Source: Calycina herbarum | Taxonomy: Eukaryota > Ascomycota > Leotiomycetes > Helotiales > Pezizellaceae | Assembly (NCBI GenBank): GCA_001414485.1 | Contig: LLEY01000086.1 | Coordinates: 186,001 to 250,000, forward strand | Reading direction: 5' to 3' | Length of the DNA: 64,000 nt | Shown: piece by piece, positions 30,745 through 42,639 of the stretch | Layout: the number at the start of each line of letters is the position of its first letter | Numbering within the stretch: position 1 is the stretch's first letter | The notes under the pieces: generated by a model | Told to the model about the DNA's origin: nothing | The model's input: only the letters and a program-made list of their open reading frames with translations | Database searches by the model: none | Position numbers and translations under genes: made by a program

Positions 30745-31731
30745 CTATCTCCCAGCCAAATCCTTTTCCGTGATATCTGAGTTTGGAGAAGCAAAACTTC
30801 CGTTCAGAGGTAGACCCGGCCCATTCGTTGAACTCAACACCACCTCTGCCATATTTTTGCTGATTCTGTCACTCAAGCGTGAGATATCCTTTTTTACTGC
30901 TTCGATAAATGCCTTGACGTTGGTCTGCATCTCCTTGGGGGTAAATCCAAGCTGCCCCACTGCCATCCTGACAACACCCATCCTTTCTCTATATTCTGAA
31001 GCACCCACCATATCCCTCATTGCCTTTACTGGGTCAGCCACAACGGTACCAGTTTTGGTACTTGGCATCAACCCTCGAGGTCCCAACATTCGTCCTATTC
31101 CAGACTTATTCATCTTGGCCAAGGAGTCGTTTTGGCAAATACATCGGTCGAATTCAATCTTTCCATCCTTGACTGCATCAAACACCGCATCCTCTCCAAC
31201 TAACACAGCACCAGCTGCCCTCGCGTCCTCAGCAAATTTCGAATCGGGTGGGCAAATAACGCAGACTTTAAAATCCGTCTTCACGGGGTGTGGGAGTCTT
31301 ATTCGATTTCGCACCACGGGTCCATTCTTCAATCCCGATATCCTCATAGCAATCTCGTACTTGACGGACGTCGGCTTCTGTCCTACTTCCCATGCTCGAA
31401 TGATGCTATCCTGAATTAGCATAGGCCTCCCGGGTTGAACAAAGATATCTTACCGCATGGCATCCAACAGCGCAAATTGCTCCGCATTCTTCAAGCTTGG
31501 GGTGGGATAGTGTGTGTTGGCCTTCTTCTTCTTCTTTACGACCTCCTTCTTGCGCTTGAAAGTCGTTCCGCCCGAGGCAGCCTTCTCCTTCTTGGAGACT
31601 ATCTTCTTTGCTCCTTTTGCGCAGGGTGCCGTTATGCTGAATTGTCGTATCGGGAGGTGTAATGGTGACGGCCGTACTGACGACAAGTACGTCCGACTCA
31701 ATTGAGTCAGACAAGGTCTTGCGGTAGCCAT
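30745..31731 (-). CDS. MRPL1: Mitochondrial large-subunit ribosomal protein uL1m
   Basis: uL1m forms the L1 stalk of the mitochondrial large ribosomal subunit and helps release E-site tRNA. Two exons, 31731-31454 and 31405-30745 (48-bp intron), give 312 residues. The junction restores 'LLDAMRIIRAWEVG'. The N-terminal presequence is rich in Arg/Ser/Thr, followed by a Lys-rich linker. L1 hallmarks are 'RIRLPHPVKTDFKVCVI', 'KFAEDARAAGAVLVGED', 'NKSGIGRMLGPRGLMPSTKTGTV' (the L1 signature, here in two parts) and 'FIEAVKKDIS'. The acceptor after GGATAG is preferred to the nearer CAG because only it keeps the frame. It shares a bidirectional promoter of about 450 bp with separase. Confidence 0.9.
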
Positions 31732-32178
31732 ATTGTTGAGAAGTTGATCGTCTAGAGCTCCAAACGACTGTCAGAATAATGAATAATTGCATGTCGGTTC
31801 ATTGGCATTTAAGGTTTAGCGTTGGACGGAACGGAAAAACGTATGGCGGGACTCACTGGAACAAATCCCATGCCAATATCCTCAAATATCTTCTGTACAA
31901 TTAGATTATGTTATGAGAATTGGCAATCAAGTAGGGAAGACAATTTATCTCCTCAAAATAACTGGCTAAGCTAATTGAAAGTTGTGAAGAGTGAGTATGG
32001 AGAAATCTATCGGATTAATGTTCTGCCGCAGGTCCCCAGCAACGGTTGCCACTAACCAAAACATTCGTTGCAGTTCAACCTCTACATTTAATTGCTCCTC
32101 GCTTCAAAGGCCCAATTAGTATAATGTCTAATTTTGGATAAATCTGTACATTTCCCAGTATCAGATTTCATCATCATC

Positions 32179-35100
32179 ATGAGTTCCTACCTCGCTGACG
32201 CCGAGTCAATACGCGCTGCGATAAAGTCAACATCAACATGTACAGCGGAAACCGTCACAACGCTCAGCGATCTCCTCCTCCCCTCATCGAGTTTAATATC
32301 GGAAAACAGATCAATCCCTACTACGAATGCGAGAAAGACAATTACATCTGCCACGAATTCGAAAAGCAAGCCGCAAAAAGCGCCAGCGAAATCGAGAGGG
32401 AAGAAGGTTCAGATCCATGATCAAGAGAACCAACATGAGGATGTCCACGAAATTTCCCAGAAGGCGCGGTCGATATTAGCTACAGAGGTTATAAATGCGA
32501 CTTTGAAATCCCTCACGGAGGCCATCAAGGCGCCGCCTCCCACTCCATTGCGACGCCAGCCGTCTTCCAGAGACTTGATCAAAACCTCCTCGCGCAGAAA
32601 TCTCCGTCGATCGAATTCCTTACCACAATCCCCTCAACAACCTCGAACGTTGAACAGAGTCTCAAGCTCACCCGGGCCCGCCTCTCGAGTCGCCAGGTCA
32701 GCTTCCTCGGCGGCTTTGACTTCCCCGGGTCCTCGATCACTAGCCGAATGCGCCCGAATAGCTTTCGCATGCCTTCGATCATTACAAGCAGCACAAATAC
32801 CGAGTGTGAATCTGCCTCCTCTTCAGCTCGAAAATGGCATGTCAGTTTTGGTTGGAAAACTTATAACGCTGGGATTGGATGACTTGGCCGTGAAAGAAGT
32901 ACGGCTTCTGCGAAGGCGACTCGAACTGAAAGATCCGACAAAAAAACCGTTACCAACAAAGATTAATGGCTTGCAACCACCACAGGATTTGCCGCAACTT
33001 CTGGATTTTGGGACCGCCACTTTTACCGGTCCAAAGTTAGCGCTGGTAATATCGACACAACTCCAGATCCTACGGTTGATGGCCTCAACCAAAAATACCA
33101 ATATTGATGTTTCGATTTTGAATCCCCAATATCCTTCATCACCTACTAGTCTTTTAATGTCAAGCGTGACGGACGAAAAATCGAGGGAAAAGACCTCCCG
33201 TCAACTGCAAAATCTCTCAGACATCCTGTTGTCACTCTGTCCAAGTGTTGCGACTTCAGAAGATGCACTGGCAGTCCAAACAAAACTCAGCGTTGACCCA
33301 TTTATTGCATACCAACTACAATCTCTAGCTCTCCAAACCCGTCTTTTATCATGGACATTGTTACCTCGACAGGCCGATTTTGCCAATGACCTATTTGAAC
33401 CCTTTCTTCGTTGTCTCTCTGCTTATGCTCGTCGCATCCGACGGGGAACAGCTTCTAAATTCACCGCTACCGTATTTGAAGGTCTTTATGAGCTTTGGAA
33501 TGACAAGCTCGTTGGAGAGCAGCCTCCTGAACTTTCGCAGGTGTTCTTTGATATATACAGGATATTGAGCTCCCTCCTACAAGAACGAGGGTCAGTTGAA
33601 GATGCTCTGGGTTTGGCTCTTCAACTTGAAAAACACGCCGGGAATAGCTCTCAGGCTAGACAAACTTTTGTCGTCGCGAGACAAGTAACAATCTCTCTCA
33701 AGGCCATAAAAAGAATCCCGAAAGAGGAAGAATTACTCATGCGCCTGCTCGATCTCCTAGAATCACCTTATACAGGTAGCGCATCTGACATTGATGATTT
33801 GATGACAGAAGTCTCTGGAGCTCGACGAACTGCTATAGCCTTGGTGGCCCGCGCGACCCCAACTTGCAATAGTGAGCACAAGCTTACCGAGGGTATGCGT
33901 CAGATGTGTGAGACTTTAGTGTTTTTGTGTCCAAGACTGTGTTTGAGATATCTCGGAAAGGCACCCAATTCCAACGCTGCAACGAAGGATGTAGTTCGAT
34001 ATGAGCAACGCCGGATGTTTATCAAAAAGTTCGGACTCCACTCCCTAGATTCAACTCTTTTCCTCGTAAAAACACTTCTCAACGACGGACGAATGTCGTG
34101 GGACTTGATGGACTCGAAGCTCCAAGACTGTTTGACTTTAGTCGACCAGATTGGACCCGAATCCGAAGAACCAGATTCTCCGGGAACAGATTCAACTCCA
34201 TCATCCTATGTCAGAATATCAAATCTCTACTATACCCATTTTCTCAATGAGCGGCGAAACAGCAGTGGCGTAAAAGTTACCCAGCAATTGCGCATACTAC
34301 GAAGATCCATCGATTGTATACGTACGAGATCTCCAAGCGAGAAAAAGGCAGCATTGTCCACAACAAAACTCGAAAGAATGGCAGAACTCTACAAGTCGGC
34401 AGGCCGGTATGACGAATTACTTCAGGTTTTCAAAACTATGCGCGATGATTTGGTTGATGAAGGGGTATTGTCAGAAATTGCCACTGCTCTTGCTTCTCAA
34501 CCACTGCGTGCCGCTTGGGAAAAAGATGACGAGGCCTCTATGTTTGCTCGTGCAGTCCATACCCTTCTGAAGATTCAAACCAAATATTTCGACACGGCCA
34601 CGCAAAATGACTCCCTCTTCGACGCTTCCTGGTCTAGCATTGAAACAGCAGCTATGGCGGAGCACCTTTTGTTACATCTGTGTGCCCAAACCAAGAAATC
34701 AGGCGCCGTTTTGAAGCTACAATCGTCAATGTTCAAATGTTTGCTCAATACCTATAACAATGACCAATATCCAGTCCGCAGACTTCGCGTTATTATCGAA
34801 TTAATGGGTGTTGATGTTTCTGAGCTGGGAGAGGAGCTAGAAGATTTTCCAGATCGCATGCAAGATGAAATATATATGGTAAAGGACAACAAAATCAAGG
34901 TCGAAGAAACCGAGGACAGAGAATTGAAGCCTTACTTGGAATATTTCAAGTCTCTCGCAGCAACCACATTCGAATTACAGCAAGACCAGCCAGATATCAA
35001 AGTGTTAGAAAGCAACGTGAGAATCTGGCATAAGATGCAAGAATCGTGCCGTAGTCTCGAAGCCCTGAAACGTCAATTTGAAGACATTGAAGGTTTTATT

Positions 35101-38100
35101 GGTCACTTACAAACCATTGCGTCCTATTTACAAGTAAAGGGGCATAATACCATTCGAATCACGGTTCTAGACCTAATCTCACAGCTGAATGCGCAACTTC
35201 GCGATTCATTAGGAGATGACGGGATTGTCTCAAGTTTGGTAGCTATGGGCTCACAATGGTTACATTTAGGATACTCTGGTAAAGCTGGGTTGGCATTGGA
35301 TAAAGCCCAAACTTGCAGCGCCAGCAATGGTGTATCCCTAACAACCATCCTGCAATTCCACCTTGCCTACTCCGAGTATCTGCTGGAAATAGGCAATGTA
35401 GACAAAAGGTAAGTCTCTGTTGTACCATCTATCATGACCCAGGCTAATTTGACAAGCGAGGAATTTCTTCATCGTGCGCAAACTCTGTACAAAAACGATC
35501 AGGCATCAAAGATGGGAAGATCTGTTCCTCAGACTGTGCAAGAAAAAGTGAGGAGGACGCAGCTAATGTCTTTTGCCTATCTGATCCATTCCAAACTTGC
35601 AATGTCTACCGGTTCTGCACACTTGGCTTTAGCTCACGCAAAAGATTGTGTCAGGCTATTGCGACAGGCTTGGGCCCGCATTCAAGAGCAATCCAAACGA
35701 GTTTCGACATCCAGTTCAACTTCACAGCAGTGTGATGTTGATCAATTGGCTGACGGTCTTGCAAATTTCACCATGTCCACTACTGTTGCACCCAACGCTA
35801 CACCCATGTCATCTAGTAAAAATTCTTGCTTTTGGACCTTGGTTGCGCCTCTTTTCTGTGGGCTCGCTCATCTCTCGGAAGTCTACTCCCACTTGGGTAT
35901 GTTTCAAGAGACTGTCTATTATGCGGAACAGAGCCATATTCTCGTCAAGCAGACCAATTCCGATGTGCACCAAGCTCTAGCGACAGCATTGTTGGGAAAC
36001 GCTTGGTTGAGAGCGGGTGTATTGGATAAAGGATCTGAATTTTTGGTTGAGTCGAAAGAACTCTCATCTCTGCTCCCGAAAAGTCGAGACACTGCGATTC
36101 TGGCCCATTATATGGGAAACATGCATGACCGTCTGGGAGATCATGATGCAGCAATTGAATACTATGATCTTGCTGAGCATACTCTGGAAGGGTTAATTGC
36201 GTCAGAGCGCCAAGAATTGGAGCAAAACAGAAACCCCATCGATATTACAGAAGCTGTCGCCAAACTACAGATTTCGGAAGCAAATATTGGGAAGAAACGC
36301 AAGCCTGCCGGTCGTCCCAAGGCTGCTCCCAAAACAAAAGCCGTAGCCGCCCGCGCAAAATCACCAGCATTGGAGTCCGCCCCATCAATTCTAGAAGAAT
36401 GCACTCAATTGGAGTCTTTGAAAGCCACCGTACTTCGACAGAAAGCTCGAGTTTTGATCATGACGAAGCAGTGTGGCGAAGCTATGGCGCTTCTCGGGCG
36501 AGCAGCATTGTCTGAGAAAACCGGTTTCGAGGTCGTAGATCATCGACTAGCGATGGCAAAACAGCTTCTCTTTCAAAGCTTGGAACAGATGGTTGGGGAT
36601 CCAGTTTACTCGGTTCTTCAAGACTCCACCATATCTTTCCCATCGGTCATGGGGATGTTGAAATGCGATAGCATTGTTAAATCTCCACCTCCAAAGAAAT
36701 TGCCAGCTGCGAGAGGAACTCGGGGTCTGGCGCGAACTAAGATTCCTACTTCTGACGCTTGCTTCGAACAGCTTCGGCAAGCCCAAGAATGGCTGATGGA
36801 AGCTCATTCAATAGCTATTACCATTTCGCCTGTTGGCATCATTCACAAGATATCGGCACTCTTCAACAGTGTTTCTATTCTCCTGTCAGCGTCGGGATAC
36901 TCGAAGGGGAAATTAATTACAAGTCCGGGCTTTTCAAGCTGTACAATCGAAACAGCAAGAACCCTCGGCCTCCGTCGGGAACGCAAGGCCATTCAAGCCG
37001 ACATATCAACCCCCACCACCCCATTGGATTACATGTCTTGGCCGTCGGCCCTCACAACAGATTCTAGAAGAACCAGCTTACCAGTTCCACATGATCTGTC
37101 TCGTTTCCAGAGAGACTATGTCGACATCATTCCCAAACCGTGGATGGCAATATCCATTTCGCTAAGCGATACCAGGAATGAGTTGTCAATCACCAAAATG
37201 CAAGCTGGCCAAAGCCCGTTTGTCCTCCGGCTGCCACTTGGACGACACAATTCGATGGATGCGGATGAGGAGGTTTTCGGGTTCGAGCAAGGTCAAGCTG
37301 AGCTTTTTGAGATAACACAAAGGGCAAACGAAACCGCCCATTCCTCCAAAGACACGACAGGAAAGGAGGCCAAGGCTGCGTGGTGGGAGGAGCGGGAGGA
37401 GCTAGATTCACGATTCAAAGATCTTCTCGAGAACATCGAGAAGGTGTGGCTGGGAGGTTTCACCGGAATATTCTCACAACATACCAGGAGATCAGATTTG
37501 CTTGCACGCTTCCAAAAGTCATTCCAAAATATTCTCGATAAACATTTACCTTCACGACAAAAGAGCAAAAAGCGAACTCCAGTTCCTCGTATTACTTTGG
37601 ATTCGCGGATCTTAGATCTATTCATCGGCTTGGGGGATGCTTCAGTAGAGGATAGTGATTTCTCGGAACCTTTGACTGACTTGCTCTATTTTGTTGTCGA
37701 CATTCTCCAATTCCATGGCGAATACAACGCTTATGCTGAAATCGACTTCGACTCCATTGTGGTTGAGACGCACGATGCCCTACGCTGTTACCACGAAGCT
37801 GTCAATGCAATCAGCCATGCAAATGAGGGAAGACATACCATTTTAATATTAGACAAAGCGCTCCATGCCTTCCCGTGGGAGTCCCTGCCATGTATGGAGG
37901 GCCAAGCTGTATCAAGATTACCATCTCTTGGCTGTCTGCGAGAGCGTATCATGCTTCAACATTCGGAAGAACGAATGGACGTACCTGAAGGACACTACAT
38001 CCACCCAGGAAGCGGCTCATACATCCTCAATCCAAGCGGAGACCTCAAGAATACCCAAACCACCTTTGAGAAAAGTCTTCAAAGTTTGAAATGGGATGGT

Positions 38101-38595
38101 ATCATCAAACGAGAGCCTACAGAGGAAGAAATCAAACAATCTCTCCAGCAAAAGGATCTCTTTCTCTACTTCGGCCATGGAAGCGGAGCACAATATATTC
38201 GCGCTAGGGAAATCAGGAAATTATCCAAGTGTTCTGTTGCTTTCCTGATGGGTTGTAGTAGTGGTGCTTTAGGAGAAGTCGGCGAGTTCGAACCCCATGG
38301 GCCGGCGATCAATTACATGCATGCTGGTTGTCCAGCATTAGTAGCTACTCTATGGGATGTCACAGATAAGGATATTGATCGCTTTGCGAAAACTACCTTT
38401 GAACATTGGGGGTTATTCGAGAGTGAGAATAAGAGCGAGAAGAAGGGGAGAGGGAGGAAGAAGGCCGCTGTGACGGAACACCTTTCTGTGGTGGAGGCTG
38501 TGGCGAAGGGGAAGGAGGCTTGTAAATTGAGGTATCTTAATGCGGCAGCTGTTTGTGTATATGGGATTCCTGTCTATTTGAAGGCTGGGTTTTGA
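32179..38595 (+). CDS. ESP1: Separase (ESP1/BimB/Cut1), C50 cysteine protease
   Basis: Cleaves the cohesin kleisin at anaphase onset to release sister chromatids. Two exons, 32179-35408 and 35457-38595 (48-bp intron, GTAAGT donor), give 2,122 residues, a normal size for filamentous fungi. The N-terminal two thirds is alpha-helical repeat sequence with a Ser/Arg/Pro-rich disordered stretch (residues about 100-190). A basic patch ('GKKRKPAGRPKAAPKTKA') lies near residue 1360. The C-terminal protease domain has the catalytic His in 'LFLYFGHGSGAQYI' and the catalytic Cys in 'VAFLMGCSSGALGE', with 'YMHAGCPALVATLWDVTDKDID' (two pieces) closing the fold. The first ATG of the long frame at 32134 lies 15 codons upstream; the ATG at 32179 has better context and begins the conserved serine-rich start. 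Confidence 0.93.
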
Positions 38596-39053
38596 GAGAT
38601 TATGGGCATTGGAGGGGGTGTTTAGGGTTATGCATTGGTTTATTATGGAGTTGGAGAATTGGTAGATTTTACTGATGAGGAAGAGTTCCAAATTCAGGGG
38701 ATAGTTTATGTCTCAATTGAATATGATGTTATTGAAAGTAGAGATTTCTCCTTACTTACGCTAGGAATAACTTTCACTCGCTGCCAATCCTCTCTCTCTC
38801 TCTCGTCTTGTTATCTTATCATCACATCATCCTATTACGAGTATTATCCTGTGGTTGATTTTGTCAGTATGCACGTGTGATTTTCTTTGTACTATTGTGT
38901 TATTGTTATTAACCCGATTTTATTGATCGAATTAGAGTTTAACAAAGGAAGCGGATATAATCTAATAAAGACCTAGAAGGCAATTTTATGTCAGGAAACC
39001 TTTAGCTGAATAACTTGAGGAATTTAGACCGTCGGATCCAGGGTTAATCAAAG
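38596..39053. other. Convergent intergenic region
   Basis: 3' flanks of separase (plus) and the 2EXR gene (minus). A short TCTCTCTCTCTC tract lies near 38791-38805. No gene supported. Confidence 0.45.
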
Positions 39054-39833
39054 TTACCAGTCAGAATCAGAGTCAGAGTCAGAGTCAGAGTCAGAGTCAG
39101 CATCTTCGGAATCAGAGTGACCGGACTCGCAACAGTATTCGGTAGTCACCTTAATCTTCTGGTTGGTCTGTGCCGGTTCTGCCACAAACTCGCATCGATC
39201 TACTAGATCCCAATGACAATCACAGTAGATATTCAACTTCTCTAGCTTAGATAGGTAAACCTTGATGGTATGAATGTTAACAGACCCCTGCTCTTCCTCT
39301 GATTCTGGACTAGTCTTACGTGGAAACATCCCAAAGAAGTGAATTATTCTGCAACTAAGCTGGAGCCTAACTAACTTCTTAGCTACTTTTTCTGCATTCT
39401 CTGCAAATAGCATATTGAACAATCGAAGTAGCGGGAACTCCGGGGTTTCGGGGAAAGCGCTAAATAGACCGTCTTGAACAGAGTCGAGAGAACCATCAAA
39501 GATAATAGATAATGTGTCTTTTGCAGGATCAATCAGGGTTTTCTGAGGCTGGGCATTAAACTCCAACAATATCTTAGGCATTTTAGATGAAAAGCGGACG
39601 AAACGACTCTCCATGAATGCGCAAGATTCTTGGTTAACCTCAAACAGACTACGGCGACTTGCCTGTAGCGGGACAGTGGTTACGTTAACAGCAGCCGGGT
39701 TGTACTCGTCGGACTGGTAGATAAATACCTCTATTGTACGGCAAGGAGTATCTTCGTAAGCGGCTTCCCAAATCTGAAGTCGAGTTTCTGGGGGGAGGTC
39801 CATGAAGCATGTGAAGTTAGTGTTCGTAGACAT
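39054..39833 (-). CDS. 2EXR-domain protein with SD-repeat tail
   Basis: 2EXR proteins are an expanded, F-box-like fungal family of unknown biochemical role. Intronless, 259 residues. The N-terminal signature 'FMDLPPETRLQIWEAAYED' and 'PLQASRRSLFEVNQESCAFME' identify it, with 'IDPAKDTLSIIFDG' next. The middle is helical. A Cys/His-rich segment ('YCDCHWDLVDRCEF') precedes the end. The last about 15 residues are alternating Ser-Asp, coded by a GTCAGA hexanucleotide repeat (about 39060-39100), a site prone to slippage. Start ATG at 39833. Confidence 0.75.
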   Translation of the reverse strand: MSTNTNFTCFMDLPPETRLQIWEAAYEDTPCRTIEVFIYQSDEYNPAAVNVTTVPLQASRRSLFEVNQESCAFMESRFVRFSSKMPKILLEFNAQPQKTLIDPAKDTLSIIFDGSLDSVQDGLFSAFPETPEFPLLRLFNMLFAENAEKVAKKLVRLQLSCRIIHFFGMFPRKTSPESEEEQGSVNIHTIKVYLSKLEKLNIYCDCHWDLVDRCEFVAEPAQTNQKIKVTTEYCCESGHSDSEDADSDSDSDSDSDSDW

Positions 39834-40639
39834 AGTGCTGTCAAGAATCGTGTAAAATAAAGTGTTGTTGTATAGATCTTGTAAAGTGAGAACGATAATG
39901 GAATGGTGTGAATATAGAAACCAAGTCTGGAAAGCGCAGTCTATTTAACTTGTACCATATTAATATGTTTAAATCGGTCTTTGTTTGGGTTCAAAGGGCG
40001 GGAAAAAAAGAGAATAACAATGTATTACAGGGTCAAAGAGACAATGGCATGAATATTGCATTGTTATGAATATCCGCATTTTTCAACAAATTTCTTATTA
40101 TTCGGTGAATAATGAAGAGTCGAATAGTTGTTCGTTGCTGGGACGTTGTTGCCTTTTTATACTTCTGGTTTATCTGAGAACTTAAAGCTTAACAAGCTGT
40201 ATAGAAGCGATGTTTGAGTGTAACTGGAGGGTGGCGTTTGGGGAGAGTTACTTAGCCCAAGCTCGCTTAGCATCTACGATTGTACCAAAGTCTTGGGGTT
40301 TAGCAGACAAGCAAGGGTCTGTAAGGAGGGCTACAGAGGAAGGTTTCTCTTGGTTCAGCTCATGCAACGTCGGACGTGGTGGAATAATTGCCTTTTTGGG
40401 AATCTTCCGATAAGCAATATTCTCAAAGAAATGAAAGGTCTCAGCTCCTCTGCATCACTTCGATTCTCTACCGAGTCAAGCTGACTCCCTAAAATCAAAT
40501 TGTCTATTTCCACGCATAGAAAGGTGTTAGAACCCTTTTAACTAACGACTCAAAATAACTGCGACTGCAAGAGTTTTCAACAGCCAAGAAATCTGGAGTA
40601 AACAGGCCATGGGGAGGTGCGAAAGAAAATGCTCTATTC
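39834..40639. other. Intergenic, no feature seen
   Basis: Promoter side of the 2EXR gene, then unrecognised sequence with short open frames (40210-40484) lacking motifs. It precedes the HET relic and may contain its more decayed 5' part. Confidence 0.35.
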
Positions 40640-41250
40640 AGTGCCGGCGGGCGCACTTTTATTTCATACCACCAAAGCGAACACGACTTCAAATTTCTGA
40701 CTATTGAAACAAGAGTTGTGGAAATAGTGACGGAGGTTTGTATTGTTTGGAGTCCACAATGGGAAAAGTCTTTCGACTATGGGGCAGCGAGGACCTTCTT
40801 TCATGAACTCGAGACCTTTCTTGCGAGAATTGGCGATCGATATAACACACAGCAGCTCGAAGAAGCACAATGGCGTATCCCAATTGGTGACCAGGAATTC
40901 GATCCCTTTGGCATGGCCAAGCGAGCTACACATATTTTTTCTGTAGGGTACGAGAATTTGAAGTCGTATGCAGCTTTGGAGGTTCTAAATTTACCTTTGA
41001 CAGGAACTTGAGTACTATGAAGGACATGCATGATTCGAAGCCCTTTCTGTCTGATATAGGTGGCGTGGGACTTTCTCCTGGAGCCTGTTGACTTGGAGAC
41101 GAAGTTCATGTCGTTCCGGGGTTACATGTACCGATAGTGGTGTGAAGGGTCGATGGTGATGGCGGGTTTTATTCGCTTGTTGGGGAGGCACTTGCATATG
41201 GAATATGGATGGTGAGGTTCTTGAAAAAAGTGCCCCCAACAATCTTATAA
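40640..41250 (+). pseudogene. Decayed HET-protein C-terminal region
   Basis: The C-terminal half of HET proteins outside the HET domain can be followed through several frames. 'VEIVTEVCIVWSPQW' and 'AARTFFHELETFLARIG' come first, then 'EEAQWRIPIGDQEF' (the family's A.WR.LIGD block). Further on are 'KPFLSDIGGVGLSPGA' (R.F.T..GYVGLGP), 'LGDEVHVVPGLHVP' (GD.V.V..G...P), and 'YSLVGEALAYGI' merging after a shift into 'MDGEV' (VGEAYVHGIMDGE). Stops and frameshifts separate these blocks. The HET domain itself is not found upstream. This is a different gene copy from the one at the left edge, about 40 kb away. The longest open part is 40718-41011. Confidence 0.7.
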
Positions 41251-41429
41251 GGTTGTTTTGAAACGCCATGGCTAGTCTCTGATGATGAAGGTCTTTTGGG
41301 CACTTCTCGTCGTGCATGGGTCAAATGGACCTTTAGAGAGCCATGAGCTATACCGGAAATAAAGAAAGACTTGCCGGAGGAGAAGTTCTGTGGTGTTTTA
41401 CTCTATATTCTCTCGCTTACAGTAACGAG

Positions 41430-41775
41430 CCTGTAAGGGCGGGCGATTACTCGTAAAGTAATTGTAATCGTAAGGCTTTTCGATAATTATTTGTTATTTA
41501 CTTTGCACGTAATGAGAACTTAACTAAGGTCCTAGAAATAGATAGTTAAGTACAGAATTATTCATAAACCTCGAAAAGAGTAATATAAATTAATTTTGCT
41601 AGAAAGAAAAACTATGTTCATAGTTAAGATCTAGGTTTTTTAGATAACAAATAAAAGTCTAAAAAGATCAGAAGAAAAGTTATCTTGAAATATATCTTCC
41701 AAGTAAGACAAAGTAACGCCTTGACGATTATCGTAAAATTATTACGTTACGAAAGGTGCATCCCTACAACGAGGG
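41430..41775. mobile_element. hAT-like MITE remnant
   Basis: Left end GTAAGGGCGGGCGATTACTC and right end (complement) GTAGGGATGCACCTTTCGTA face each other. Subterminal words CGTAA.GTAAT and ATCGT(C)AAGGC are shared in inverted order. AACGAG flanks both sides (about 41424 and 41768), a possible partial target duplication. The interior is AT-rich and non-coding. The ends are diverged, so the class call is tentative. Confidence 0.4.
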
Positions 41776-42002
41776 TGTTGTTTCTTCCACGATTGGTGGG
41801 GACTGACGTCATTGAAATACCCCGCCGCAGCTCCATCATTTCTCGATTTCTAGTAGAACAAATCAAGAAACTCTACTTTTTTGAAGAATTAGATGATAAC
41901 CAAGTTTGCATTTCTTGCGTAAACAGAGGAAATTCCTACCAAAGAACCCTTCGTTTGGCGTTGCGATTCCCCAAATCGGAAGAACGATCAAACACAGCCA
42001 CT

Positions 42003-42587
42003 ATGTCCGAACCCGAACCCAAACCCAAACCCAAACCCGAAGAGCTAGAAACTCTGGAGCCAAAACACGAAGAAGACTCATCCCCCAAACTCGATTCCGA
42101 GAATCCCGATCCCGAAAAGGCAAAGGAAATGTCACCAAGTCGAAAAGAAAAAATCCTCGCACAAGCTGCAGAATGCATCAAGAAAGGAGAAGAAGCGAAT
42201 GAAGCAGCGAAACTTGCCCGAGAGCATGCCGAGCGGACGAGTGATCCTAAAGAGAAACAGAAGGCCTTGGAAGAAGCTGTGAAGGAAGAAAAAATCGCAA
42301 AGGGGGCTTTCAAAGCTGCAGGGCGATTACAAAGTGGTGTATGGCAGGGAGGCGCGGCTGGTGCTGGAATAGGCGCGGGGATCGGAACGGGAGTTGGGAC
42401 CGTGGTGGGATCCATTGTTGGTGGTGTTACTTCGATTCCTACTACTGGATTGGGGTTGTTGGTTGGAACAGCGGCGGGGGCAGCACATGGTCCTTGGTTT
42501 AAAATCGGGAATGGGGAGGTGAAGGAGGGAAAGGATTGCACAACAGAAGAGATAGAAAACGCAGAAGAGGTAGAAGTAAAGGAATAG
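42003..42587 (+). CDS. Unknown protein with charged coiled coil and glycine-zipper-like hydrophobic segment
   Basis: An open frame of 194 residues from the ATG at 42003 (the frame is open further upstream, but over transposon-like DNA). Residues about 3-13 are a PKPKPKPE repeat coded by CCCAAA hexamers. A charged helical region follows ('KKGEEANEAAKLAREHAE'). Residues about 120-170 are Gly/Ala/Ile/Val-rich with GxxxG spacing ('GGAAGAGIGAGIGTG', 'VVGSIVGGVTSIP', 'LLVGTAAGAAHGPW'), resembling two-helix glycine-zipper membrane modules. The tail is acidic. There is no signal peptide. Not recognised beyond this; membrane association is inferred from the zipper pattern. Confidence 0.55.
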   Translation: MSEPEPKPKPKPEELETLEPKHEEDSSPKLDSENPDPEKAKEMSPSRKEKILAQAAECIKKGEEANEAAKLAREHAERTSDPKEKQKALEEAVKEEKIAKGAFKAAGRLQSGVWQGGAAGAGIGAGIGTGVGTVVGSIVGGVTSIPTTGLGLLVGTAAGAAHGPWFKIGNGEVKEGKDCTTEEIENAEEVEVKE

Positions 42588-42639
42588 TCGATTCTCAGAT
42601 CAAAACCTCTCAGATGTGATTTTTTAGAAAAGAACAGAA

